6,903 nucleotides of DNA from Roseburia sp. CAG:309 (GTDB taxonomy: Bacteria; Bacillota; Clostridia; Lachnospirales; Lachnospiraceae), in assembly GCA_000434115.1 (NCBI GenBank), contig FR894018.1:1000-7902 (forward strand), written 5' to 3'. How positions within the stretch are numbered: position 1 is the first letter of the stretch; every line of letters begins with the position of its first letter. The translations under genes were made by a program, and so were the position numbers. Shown here one piece after another: positions 1 through 6,903 of the stretch. The notes under the pieces were generated by a model, which saw nothing but the letters and a program-made list of their open reading frames with translations, was not told where the DNA came from and did no database searches.

Positions 1-1
1 C

Positions 2-1213
2 GCGGAAAACGGAACCCTTCTGGCAGAAAATAAAGCCTTTGCGGGGGAAGATGCGATCACCGAGATTGACTGTAAAAAACTGGCAGCTGAGAGACGGCGC
101 ATGGGGACATTTCCGCTGTATGCGGTGCCGGAAAACGAGGGATATGTGAGACATTTCTTTACCTTTGAGGCGATGGAAGAGACGAAACTGACACGCGAAT
201 TTGAAAGAACGCCGTTTGTGCCGGCAGACCGCGGCGACCGCGAAGAGCGCTGCAACGAGATTTTAAATATTCAGGCGGCAGGACTTGCGAAGCGCCTGCG
301 CCACACCGGATGTAAGAGCGCCGTGATCGGGCTTTCCGGAGGGCTGGATTCGACCCTTGCCCTGCTTGTCACGATCCGCGCCTTTGATCAGTTGAACCTT
401 GACCGAAAAGGGATCGTGAGCGTGACGATGCCTTGTTTTGGTACGACAAACCGAACATATGATAATGCCGTCAAACTGGCACAGGAACTCGGAACGACAT
501 TAAAAGAAATATCGATTGAAAAGGCAGTATTGCAGCATTTTAAAGACATCGGACACGATCCGGCGGTGCAGGACGTAACGTATGAAAACGGGCAGGCGAG
601 AGAGCGGACTCAGATCTTGATGAACATTGCAAACCAGGCAGGCGGACTTGTAATCGGAACCGGCGATATGTCGGAACTTGCGCTTGGATGGGCGACGTAC
701 AACGGCGATCATATGTCGATGTATGGTGTAAATTGTTCGGTGCCAAAGACGCTAGTCCGTTTTTTGGTACAGTATTTTGCGGATAATAGTGGAGAGGGGA
801 CATTGAAAGAGGTATTGTATGATATTTTAGATACACCGGTAAGTCCGGAACTTCTGCCGCCGAAAGAGGGCGAGATCGCGCAGAAGACCGAAGATATCGT
901 AGGGCCGTATGAACTGCATGATTTCTTTTTGTATCATATGCTGCGGTTCGGTTATATGCCATCGAAAATTTACCGGCTGGCAAAAATTACCTTTGCAGGC
1001 GAGTATGACGCGCAGACCATTTATAAATGGCTGTCCACTTTTGTTCATCGCTTCTTCCGTCAGCAGTTTAAGCGTTCGTGTCTGCCGGATGGCCCAAAAG
1101 TGGGAAGCGTCGCTGTGTCACCGCGGGGAGACCTGCGTATGCCAAGCGATGCCTCCGACGCTCTTTGGAAGGAAGATCTGGCAGCAATCCGCAAAGCGGA
1201 AGGATGGGAGTAA
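2..1213 (+). CDS. nadE: Glutamine-dependent NAD+ synthetase, C-terminal part (5' end outside window)
   Basis: Catalyses the last step of NAD+ biosynthesis in the cytoplasm: ATP-dependent amidation of deamido-NAD, with ammonia drawn from glutamine by an N-terminal nitrilase-type amidase domain. The frame is open to the left edge, and the codons before the first ATG (101) read as the end of the amidase domain (ENGTLLAENKAF, then a basic RRRMGTFP segment), so that ATG is internal. 403 residues are visible. The family is usually about 640 residues, so roughly 235 residues, including the glutaminase catalytic residues, lie outside. The synthetase domain carries the ATP pyrophosphatase loop SGGLDST (335-355), then GTGDMSEL (656-679), and shortly after it a YNGDHMSMYGVN segment (from about 698) and VPKTLVRFLV, all typical of NadE. 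The stop TAA is at 1211-1213. No frameshift is visible. The next gene is convergent, 4 bases away. Identification is secure; upstream operon context cannot be seen. Confidence 0.96.
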   Translation, partial: AENGTLLAENKAFAGEDAITEIDCKKLAAERRRMGTFPLYAVPENEGYVRHFFTFEAMEETKLTREFERTPFVPADRGDREERCNEILNIQAAGLAKRLRHTGCKSAVIGLSGGLDSTLALLVTIRAFDQLNLDRKGIVSVTMPCFGTTNRTYDNAVKLAQELGTTLKEISIEKAVLQHFKDIGHDPAVQDVTYENGQARERTQILMNIANQAGGLVIGTGDMSELALGWATYNGDHMSMYGVNCSVPKTLVRFLVQYFADNSGEGTLKEVLYDILDTPVSPELLPPKEGEIAQKTEDIVGPYELHDFFLYHMLRFGYMPSKIYRLAKITFAGEYDAQTIYKWLSTFVHRFFRQQFKRSCLPDGPKVGSVAVSPRGDLRMPSDASDALWKEDLAAIRKAEGWE

Positions 1214-1228
1214 CCTCTCATTCTTCCG
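1197..1228 (+). terminator. Strong hairpin across the convergent nadE / membrane-protein junction
   Basis: The arms 1197-1210 (CGGAAGGATGGGAG) and 1215-1228 (CTCTCATTCTTCCG) pair over 14 consecutive positions around the 4-base loop TAAC, with 12 Watson-Crick pairs and two G-U wobbles in the plus-strand RNA. The loop contains the nadE stop codon, and the right arm contains the stop and last codons of the minus-strand gene. In the minus-strand RNA the two wobbles become A-C mismatches, so the structure is stronger in the nadE transcript. No run of T follows on either strand, so it is not a textbook intrinsic terminator. It may end or stabilise the nadE mRNA, possibly with Rho or as a 3'-end stop to exonucleases. 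The pairing is seen directly; the role is inferred. Confidence 0.55.
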
Positions 1229-1670
1229 GAACAGCTTTGGTAAGCGCTGCTTTGATACCATCGATCAACATGGACTGGGTAAATTTGCTCTTTTCCTGAA
1301 CCGGAATCTCGTCAATCGGTGTGCCGGCGATCAATTCCTTTTCGATGCCTTCCAGAGACGGTTTTACGAGCGGATACATCGTAGCAACCGAGTCGTCGAG
1401 GTTGACAAAAGAAACGGATTTGATCTGGTCTTCATCGACAACAACCTCAAGATTTAAGGTGTTTTCGCCAAGTTTTAACTCTGAATTGTAAATACCGGGA
1501 ACATACGATGCCGTTTCCGATGTGACGTCGGCGGTGGCATCGGAGGACTTCTCTTTCTTTGGATAAAACATGACAAAAAGCAGGACGATAAGCAGGATGC
1601 CAAGTCCTACGAAGATGCCGGTATATACTAATTCTTTCATTTGAAGTACGATAATTTTAGTTTTTGACAT
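1218..1670 (-). CDS. Single-pass membrane protein with degenerate FMN_bind-like domain
   Basis: Predicted protein of 150 residues and unknown function. The start ATG at 1670 is chosen because AAGGAGG lies 10 bases upstream. The frame also reaches an earlier ATG at 1736, but nothing supports it, and an in-frame ATG at 1640 lacks a ribosome binding site. The N terminus is short and basic, followed by one hydrophobic helix (about residues 14-36), a KKEK cluster, and an Asp/Thr/Ser/Ala-rich linker (about 42-56). The C-terminal 90 residues begin with PGIYNSELKLGENTLNLEVV and end with an amphipathic segment LIDGIKAAL. This order resembles the FMN_bind domain (PF04205) of membrane-anchored flavoproteins. 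In a hand alignment the SGAT-type motif whose Thr carries FMN is replaced by EKSKFT (126-131), so covalent flavin binding is doubtful. The C-terminal domain is probably outside the membrane. It stands alone between nadE (convergent) and addB (divergent), which gives no functional clue. The coding status is well supported; the family is a moderate-confidence call. Confidence 0.75.
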   Translation of the reverse strand: MSKTKIIVLQMKELVYTGIFVGLGILLIVLLFVMFYPKKEKSSDATADVTSETASYVPGIYNSELKLGENTLNLEVVVDEDQIKSVSFVNLDDSVATMYPLVKPSLEGIEKELIAGTPIDEIPVQEKSKFTQSMLIDGIKAALTKAVPEE

Positions 1671-1680
1671 GTGGATAATA

Positions 1681-1687
1681 CCTCCTT
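1681..1687 (-). promoter_or_regulatory. Ribosome binding site of the membrane-protein gene
   Basis: On the minus strand this reads AAGGAGG, a near-perfect Shine-Dalgarno sequence, 10 bases before the ATG at 1670. It fixes the start at that codon instead of the in-frame ATG at 1736, which would place this sequence inside the coding region and add 22 residues (LTAYDLVRWNPTPVEGG and so on) that do not look like part of a membrane protein. Confidence 0.8.
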
Positions 1688-1751
1688 CGACTGGAGTGGG
1701 ATTCCATCTTACTAAATCATATGCAGTAAGGGGCAAAATTATGAATCATGG

Positions 1752-1758
1752 AAGGGAG
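1752..1758 (+). promoter_or_regulatory. Ribosome binding site of addB
   Basis: AAGGGAG lies 7 bases before the ATG at 1766. An in-frame ATG at 1748 is 18 bases earlier and overlaps the region just before this site. It has only a poorly spaced AAGGGG (1728-1733, 14 bases away). The protein from 1766 begins MGLEFICGSAGSGKS, putting the Walker A loop about 8 residues from the N terminus as is usual for AddB, so 1766 is preferred. Confidence 0.75.
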
Positions 1759-1765
1759 AAATAAA

Positions 1766-4700
1766 ATGGGACTTGAATTTATATGTGGAAGTGCGGGAAG
1801 TGGGAAAAGCACCTATCTTTACCGCCGGATCTGTGACGAGGCAGCGGTGCACCGGGAGAGAAATTATTATATTCTGGTGCCGGATCAGTTTACGCTGGAG
1901 ACACAGAAAACACTTGTGGAAATGAGTGGAGAAAAGGGGATTTTAAACATCGATGTTCTGAGTTTTCATCGTCTGGCGTTTCGCGCGTTTGAGCAATTTC
2001 CGGCACAACAGAAAACGATATTGGAAGATATGGGAAAGACGATGCTTCTGCGGAAAATCTTTTCCGAGCAGAAAGACAATCTTGTCTATTTTAAAAAGGG
2101 CATTGACCGCCCCGGTTTTTTAGACGAATGTAAATCGTTTTTGTGCGAATTGGAGCAATATGGCATCCGGGAAACCGAGCAATTTGAAAAAATGGAGACA
2201 CTGGGGAGAAAATTTGAGGACATCCGTTTGATCCATGACTGTTTTAAGGAAAAAATGGGCGACACTTACCAGATGGCAGAGGAGCTGGTCACCCAGCTGA
2301 CCGGGATGATCAATCAGATGGACGGCATTCGGGATTCCGTGGTCTGCTTTGACGGATTTACCGGATTTACGCCGACGCAGTATGATCTTTTGGAAAAAAT
2401 GATGCGCCTTTGTTCCCGCGTGATCGTGACGGTAACAACCGATGAGACGGGGAAACGTGGCTCTGTATTTGAGATTGCTGACACGACAATGCGGACATTA
2501 ATGCAAAAAGCGAATCAAATTCCGATAGAAACGAATTTAATTCTTGTTCCTCGAGAAGGAAGAAAAGCACCCTATCGTTTTGCTGAGGGGGGCGAGATGG
2601 CATTTTTGGAGCGCAATCTCTTTGCCTATCCGTATCAGAAGTGGAATCAGAAAACAGAAAATATGTGGCTTTATATCGGAGATAAACCCGCGTCAGAAGC
2701 GGCTTATGTGGCAAAAACAATCTGGTGGATGTTAGCAAAGGGAGAGTATGCGGAAGAAGAGATCGCGGTAGTAACCGGCTCTATTTCGGCGTATGAACAG
2801 GCGGTATCCCGGGAGTTTGACCGTGCTGGCATCCGCTATTTCCTTGACAATAAAAAGAACATCGGTGCCAACTGGATTGCCGAATACATCCAGTCGGTAT
2901 TGGAAATGTACCATTATAATATGGATGCGGCAACGACATTCCGTTTTCTGCGCTGTGGACTTTCTCCGCTGACACGGAGAGAGACCGACCTTCTCGAAAA
3001 TTATGTGCTGGCGACCGGAAAACGTGGGATTGCTTCTTATATGAAACCGTGGAGAGCGCGGGCAAACGACTATCCGCTGGAGGAGATCAATGAGATCCGC
3101 GAAAAAGTGACAGACTGCATTCACGACTTTTTCCTTGCACTCCGCGGCGGGAAAAAGCCGGTGGAGAAGTTTGTGCGTGCGTTATATGAGTTCCTGGTGC
3201 AGCAGAATGTATATGACCGAATGCTGGAACAGAGTCAGGTTTTTGAAGAAGAGGGCGAGACACTTCTTGCCAAAGAGTATAAAAATGTATACAAGGTAGT
3301 GATGAATCTTCTGGATGAGATGATGGAACTTCTCGGGACGGAAGTCGTGTCGCTGGAAGAATTTGAGCAGATTCTGTCGGCGGGAATTGCGGAAGGACTG
3401 GTCGGATTTGTGCCGCCGAAAAAGCATCAGATCATGGTCGGCGACATCGAGAGAACCCGTTTGAAAGACATTAAAGTGCTGTTCTTTATGGGATTCAGTG
3501 ATGACTTTGTGCCCGCTGCGATGCAGCCGCCGGGAATCGTCAATCACCGGGAGCGGCATCAGATGGAGAAAATGGGAATCACACTTGCGCCGACGGGCAA
3601 TCAGAAGGTGGCAAATGACCTATATTATCTGTACATCAATTTCACGAAACCATCGGAAAAACTGATCTTTACATACAGTCGCGCGGCGGCAGACGGCACC
3701 AAACGACAGGCATCGTATATCCTCGGAAAAATCCGCAGGATCTTTCCGGCGCTGACAGTAATCGAAGCAGGGCAGGAAAACGATGTCAAAACCAGCCTTG
3801 GCACAGACCGGGGATTTGATTTCCTGATTGAGGGCATTCAGAAACAATGGTATGCTGAGGGCGAGGAAAAGGAGCGCTGGTGGGAAATCTGGCGGTATTA
3901 TGCGAGACGTGATGAGGGAAAATGGCTGCGTGAGGCACTTCGTCTGCATATGGAGTCAAAACGTGCGCCAAAACTTTCCGGGGACGCATTGGAGTCTCTT
4001 TATGGGGACGAACTGCGGGAAAGTATCACGCGGCTTGAAACGTATGCACGCTGTCCATTTTCGTATTTTCTTATGTACGGGCTGCGGCTGCATGACCGCG
4101 AAGAATATACAGTCGATGCACCGGATTTTGGAAATGTGGTGCATCAGATCTTACAAAATATGGATGAAATTTTGAAAGCACGTCACACGACCTGGCAGAA
4201 GATTGAACGCAGCGAGAGTGATGAACTTGTTGAGTACTGTGTCGACCGCGTGATGGAAGGCTACCGCGATGTGATTTTTTCCCAGTCGAACCGAATTGCC
4301 TTTATGCGGCGGCGTATCGTGCATATGATGAAACAGACGGCATGGGCTGTTGCGGAACAGCTGCGGCACGGTGCATTTTTACAAAAATACGGAGAAAAAC
4401 CGTATGCGTACGAAGAACAATTGGAAGAAATTGGAAAGGAAATGCGCTTCCGTGGTATCATTGACCGTATCGATCTGTATGAAGATACCGAAAATGTATA
4501 TGTTAAAGTTGTGGATTATAAGACCGGCAATGTCAAATTGTCGCTGGAAGAAGTGTATTTTGGCTTGCAGCTGCAATTGATCTTATATCTCGACTCGGCA
4601 TTGCAGTCGGAGCAGAAAAAACACCCGGACAAGGACGTGCAGCCGGCGGGAATGCTGTATTTTTACGTGCAGGATCCACAGCTGGAAGTTACAGGGACAG

Positions 4701-5161
4701 AGGACGAGATTACGTATGAACAAAAGCTGCTTGCCGAGTATGCGTGTGACGGCTATGTCAATGAAAGCATTTCGATCCTTGAAAAACTGGACTCCGTGCT
4801 TGGCAGCAACGGGGAACTCAATCCGCAGAGCAATTCGCCGTGCTATCCGGTCAAAATTAAGAAAGACGGAGATTTTGCGGCGACAACCAAAGTGCTTTCG
4901 AGCGCGCAATGGAGGAAACTGATCGAGCACGTAAAGACTGTTATCCACGAAAACGGAACGAGCATTCTTGCTGGAAATATCGACATTGCACCATATCATT
5001 TGAAGGAAAAAAGAGGATGCGATTACTGCGGCATGAAAGACATCTGCGGACTGGAAAAGGCAGATGTGAAAAAGGTGGAGCGCAATTTGGAAACGATGGA
5101 CAGCAAAGAGATTTTGAAGAAAATGAGGGAGGAGGGATCGGACAATGAAATGGACAAATGA
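1766..5161 (+). CDS. addB: ATP-dependent helicase/deoxyribonuclease subunit B (AddB/RexB)
   Basis: Subunit of the cytoplasmic AddAB helicase-nuclease, which processes double-strand DNA ends for RecA-dependent repair. AddB degrades the 5' strand and, in Bacillus subtilis, holds the Chi-recognition site. The product is 1131 residues; B. subtilis AddB is about 1166. Walker A is GSAGSGKS (residues 8-15). The middle has AddB-like segments, including YFLDNKK (358-364), FFMGFSDDF around G576 and TYSRAAADG near 638. The C-terminal nuclease domain shows H793, then D900 and D903 in GIIDRID, D917 and K919 in VVDYKTG, and GLQLQLILYL. Four cysteines match the iron-sulfur cluster ligands: C763 in ARCPF, and C1085, C1088 and C1094 with CX2CX5C spacing, exactly as in the B. 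subtilis enzyme. No truncation or frameshift is visible. The gene ends in TGA at 5159-5161 inside addA, so the two are co-transcribed and probably translationally coupled. Identification is secure. Confidence 0.97.
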   Translation: MGLEFICGSAGSGKSTYLYRRICDEAAVHRERNYYILVPDQFTLETQKTLVEMSGEKGILNIDVLSFHRLAFRAFEQFPAQQKTILEDMGKTMLLRKIFSEQKDNLVYFKKGIDRPGFLDECKSFLCELEQYGIRETEQFEKMETLGRKFEDIRLIHDCFKEKMGDTYQMAEELVTQLTGMINQMDGIRDSVVCFDGFTGFTPTQYDLLEKMMRLCSRVIVTVTTDETGKRGSVFEIADTTMRTLMQKANQIPIETNLILVPREGRKAPYRFAEGGEMAFLERNLFAYPYQKWNQKTENMWLYIGDKPASEAAYVAKTIWWMLAKGEYAEEEIAVVTGSISAYEQAVSREFDRAGIRYFLDNKKNIGANWIAEYIQSVLEMYHYNMDAATTFRFLRCGLSPLTRRETDLLENYVLATGKRGIASYMKPWRARANDYPLEEINEIREKVTDCIHDFFLALRGGKKPVEKFVRALYEFLVQQNVYDRMLEQSQVFEEEGETLLAKEYKNVYKVVMNLLDEMMELLGTEVVSLEEFEQILSAGIAEGLVGFVPPKKHQIMVGDIERTRLKDIKVLFFMGFSDDFVPAAMQPPGIVNHRERHQMEKMGITLAPTGNQKVANDLYYLYINFTKPSEKLIFTYSRAAADGTKRQASYILGKIRRIFPALTVIEAGQENDVKTSLGTDRGFDFLIEGIQKQWYAEGEEKERWWEIWRYYARRDEGKWLREALRLHMESKRAPKLSGDALESLYGDELRESITRLETYARCPFSYFLMYGLRLHDREEYTVDAPDFGNVVHQILQNMDEILKARHTTWQKIERSESDELVEYCVDRVMEGYRDVIFSQSNRIAFMRRRIVHMMKQTAWAVAEQLRHGAFLQKYGEKPYAYEEQLEEIGKEMRFRGIIDRIDLYEDTENVYVKVVDYKTGNVKLSLEEVYFGLQLQLILYLDSALQSEQKKHPDKDVQPAGMLYFYVQDPQLEVTGTEDEITYEQKLLAEYACDGYVNESISILEKLDSVLGSNGELNPQSNSPCYPVKIKKDGDFAATTKVLSSAQWRKLIEHVKTVIHENGTSILAGNIDIAPYHLKEKRGCDYCGMKDICGLEKADVKKVERNLETMDSKEILKKMREEGSDNEMDK
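5131..5136 (+). promoter_or_regulatory. Ribosome binding site of addA, inside the end of addB
   Basis: GGAGGG within a purine-rich run (5125-5137) lies 8 bases before the addA ATG at 5145. It sits wholly inside the addB coding sequence, in the codons for the last ten or so residues, so ribosomes finishing addB would pass directly over it. This supports coupled synthesis of the two subunits. Confidence 0.75.
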
Positions 5162-6903
5162 GCAGAAGACGGTCATTGACCTGCGGGGATGCAACATCCT
5201 CGTGTCAGCGGCGGCAGGTTCCGGAAAGACGGCGGTGCTGATCGAGCGCATTGTGTCACAGGTGACCGATCCGGTCAATCCGGTCAATATCGACGAATTT
5301 GTCATTGTGACATTTACGAGACTGGCGGCGGCGCAGATGAAAGAAAAATTACAGGCGGCGCTGGAAAAGAAATTGGAGGAAGACCCGGAAAATGTACATT
5401 TGCAGCGTCAGGTCATGCTTCTTCCTGTCACACAGATTTCTACGATACATAGTTTTTGTGGCTACATCATACAGAATTACTTCCACCAGACAGGGGTAGA
5501 TCCCAGTTATCGTGTGGCAAATGACAATGAATTAAATATGATCAAATCGGATGTTCTCGCGGAACTTCTGGAAGAAGAATATACGAACTTAGAGGAATCT
5601 TTTGTTGATATGGCGAAAATGGCGCGGTTTATTAAAAGCGATACCGAGATCGAAAAGATCATTCTTAAATTGTATTACGGTGCGATGAGTGAGCCATTTC
5701 CGCAGGATTTCTTTGACCGCATGCGGCATTTTCTGGCGTGCGGGAGTGAGGAAGAATTGGAACAGACGGTATTTATTCAGAAAAACCTGCGGTATGTAAA
5801 AAATCTGATGAATGGGATCTACGAACAGTATGGACAGTGGATTTCGCTGTGTTATACACAGGAAGGTCCGGAAGAATATGCGGCATTTCTGGAAAAAGAG
5901 CGGACAGAATTTGAAAACTTTGAAGAGGTTTCTTCTTATGAAACGATGCGGAAGCGGCTGGAGGCAGTTTCGTTTGGCAGACTGCCTTCCAAACGGAATT
6001 CCGAGGCTGATCCGGAAAAAAAGGAAATCATTAAAAAGGGAAGAACGGATATCAAAGAGCTGTTGAAAAAAATACAAGCCGATCTTTTCGGGGAAAGTCT
6101 GCCGGAATTATGGGAGACGATGAAGCAGATGAGTGGGAAACTGCTGACATTTCTGTCGTTGGCTGAGAAATTCCGCGAACGCTACCAGCAGGCAAAACGC
6201 GATAAAAACATCGTTGATTTCAATGATCTCGAGCAGATGGCACTGGAAATTCTTGTAAAAAAGGAAAGCGGAAAGATTGTGCGTACGCAGGCGGCAGAGG
6301 AACTTTCCGAGCAGTTTCACGAGATCATGATTGACGAATATCAGGATTCGAATCTGGTGCAGGAACTTCTACTGGGGAGTGTAGCCAAAGAAAACAACCG
6401 TTTTATGGTAGGGGATATCAAGCAGAGCATCTATCGTTTCCGTAATGCCAGACCGGATCTGTTTTTGGAGAAAATGAATACGTTTGAGACGACGGAGGGA
6501 GCGAAAAACCGTCTTGTCTTTCTGACAAAGAATTTCCGGAGCCGGGATGTCGTGCTGGAGGCGACAAATGCTGTATTTACGGATATTATGCAGGAAGATT
6601 TCGGAGGGATCGCTTATGACAAAGAGGCGATGCTGTATCTGGGAGCTGATTTTCCCGAGACGGCAAAGCGGCATGCCGACCATGTGACGGTGTATGGTAT
6701 CCCGGATACAGCCGACAAAGAAACCGAGGCGCAGGTCATCGCGAAAGCAATCTGCGAGTACGTGAATCCGGAAGATCCGATGTATGTGCTTGGCGGGGAC
6801 GGAGAGTACCGCCCAGCGCAGTATGGCGATGTTTCGGTGTTGATGCGTTCCACGAAAACGGAGGGGCAGGAACTTCTGGAGGTGCTGAATGCACACGGTA
6901 TCC
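5145..6903 (+). CDS. addA: ATP-dependent helicase/nuclease subunit A (AddA/RexA), N-terminal part (3' end outside window)
   Basis: Motor and nuclease subunit of AddAB: a UvrD-like superfamily 1A helicase that moves 3' to 5' and, through a C-terminal nuclease domain not in this window, cuts the 3' strand. The frame is open from the ATG at 5145 to the right edge, giving 586 complete codons of a protein usually near 1200 residues. The start is MKWTNEQKTVI, the Q-motif of the family. Further motifs in order: Walker A AAAGSGKT (22-29); motif Ia VTFTRLAAAQMK; ISTIHSFC with H102; a variable, charged helical stretch of about 130-360; DFNDLEQMAL; Walker B DEYQD (397-401); motif III VGDIKQSIYRFRNARPDLF (from about 422, D424, Q427, R431); and motif IV NFRSR (463-467). 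All helicase motifs that should be present this far are intact. It overlaps addB by 17 bases. The identification is secure; integrity beyond the edge is unknown. Confidence 0.97.
   Translation, partial: MKWTNEQKTVIDLRGCNILVSAAAGSGKTAVLIERIVSQVTDPVNPVNIDEFVIVTFTRLAAAQMKEKLQAALEKKLEEDPENVHLQRQVMLLPVTQISTIHSFCGYIIQNYFHQTGVDPSYRVANDNELNMIKSDVLAELLEEEYTNLEESFVDMAKMARFIKSDTEIEKIILKLYYGAMSEPFPQDFFDRMRHFLACGSEEELEQTVFIQKNLRYVKNLMNGIYEQYGQWISLCYTQEGPEEYAAFLEKERTEFENFEEVSSYETMRKRLEAVSFGRLPSKRNSEADPEKKEIIKKGRTDIKELLKKIQADLFGESLPELWETMKQMSGKLLTFLSLAEKFRERYQQAKRDKNIVDFNDLEQMALEILVKKESGKIVRTQAAEELSEQFHEIMIDEYQDSNLVQELLLGSVAKENNRFMVGDIKQSIYRFRNARPDLFLEKMNTFETTEGAKNRLVFLTKNFRSRDVVLEATNAVFTDIMQEDFGGIAYDKEAMLYLGADFPETAKRHADHVTVYGIPDTADKETEAQVIAKAICEYVNPEDPMYVLGGDGEYRPAQYGDVSVLMRSTKTEGQELLEVLNAHGI

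Larger units (their letters stand above)
1671..1765. promoter_or_regulatory. Divergent intergenic region between the membrane-protein gene and addB
   Basis: These 95 bases separate two genes transcribed away from each other, so promoters for both should lie here or just inside the flanking genes. I see no convincing pair of -35 and -10 boxes for either direction. On the minus strand TATGAT (plus coordinates 1716-1721) is a plausible -10 box for the membrane-protein gene, but no good -35 lies 16-18 bases before it. On the plus strand a perfect TTGACA at 1664-1669 has no -10 box at the right spacing. No riboswitch-like structure or long operator palindrome was seen. That promoters are here is inferred from gene orientation alone. 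Confidence 0.4.

Noticed and set aside
540..983. 147-codon minus-strand open frame inside nadE
   Set aside because: It is antisense to the most conserved part of the NAD synthetase domain and shows no protein-family features.
909..1457. 182-codon plus-strand open frame spanning the nadE end and the opposite gene
   Set aside because: It overlaps conserved nadE coding sequence in another frame and then runs antisense to the membrane-protein gene; its composition is rich in Cys, Arg and Phe as expected of a shadow frame.
1518..1546. Inverted repeat TCCGATG / CATCGGA inside the membrane-protein gene
   Set aside because: It is a 7-bp stem with a 15-base loop in the Ser/Thr/Asp/Ala-rich linker codons, where repeated GC-rich codons give such pairs by chance.
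1664..1669. Perfect TTGACA on the plus strand upstream of addB
   Set aside because: There is no -10-like hexamer 16-18 bases downstream (the region reads TTCGACTG), and it overlaps the start codon region of the opposite gene.
1741..1749. Small palindrome ATGAATCAT before addB
   Set aside because: It has only 4-base half-sites, is not repeated, and matches no operator I can name.
5271..5288. Perfect 9-base tandem repeat CCGGTCAAT x2 in addA
   Set aside because: It encodes DPVNPVNID, which fits without a gap to the DPxNPVDID segment I recall in AddA homologs, so it is probably coincidental codon use and not an expansion.
4583..5305. Long 240-codon open frame on the minus strand
   Set aside because: It lies opposite secure addB and addA coding sequence, has no ribosome binding site or recognisable domain, and reads as a shadow of the real genes.
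1..6903. B. subtilis-type Chi sequence AGCGG, seen at least eight times on the plus strand (for example 603-607, 1195-1199, 5207-5211)
   Set aside because: About seven per strand are expected by chance for a 5-mer in this length, and the Chi sequence of this organism is unknown.

Overview
This is an ordinary chromosomal housekeeping segment from a Firmicute, most likely of the class Clostridia and plausibly a Lachnospiraceae-type gut bacterium. The evidence is the Firmicute-type pair addB-addA (instead of recBCD), strong AGGAGG-like ribosome binding sites, roughly balanced GC content and the sequence style of the encoded proteins. The genus is an inference from family resemblance and was not tested.

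Layout from left to right: (1) positions 2-1213, plus strand, hold the 3' part of nadE, the glutamine-dependent NAD+ synthetase, cut by the left edge. (2) Positions 1218-1670, minus strand, hold a small single-pass membrane protein with an FMN_bind-like outer domain that appears to have lost the usual flavin attachment motif. Only 4 bases separate its stop codon from that of nadE, and a 14-bp hairpin spans this convergent junction. (3) Positions 1671-1765 are a short divergent intergenic region. (4) Positions 1766-5161, plus strand, hold complete addB. (5) Positions 5145-6903, plus strand, hold the first 586 codons of addA, cut by the right edge and overlapping addB by 17 bases.

AddB and AddA form the AddAB (RexBA) helicase-nuclease, which resects double-strand breaks, pauses at Chi and loads RecA for recombinational repair. 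The key motifs visible in both subunits are intact: Walker A in both, Walker B in AddA, and the nuclease residues and four iron-sulfur cysteines in AddB. Both should be functional as far as they can be read. The nadE gene makes NAD+ from deamido-NAD and has no evident functional link to addAB; the adjacency looks incidental.

I found no mobile element, CRISPR array, RNA gene, phage gene or novel multi-gene system, and no gene-free stretch longer than about 95 bases. The two points most worth a second look are the hairpin whose loop contains the nadE stop codon and the apparently degenerate FMN_bind-like membrane protein.
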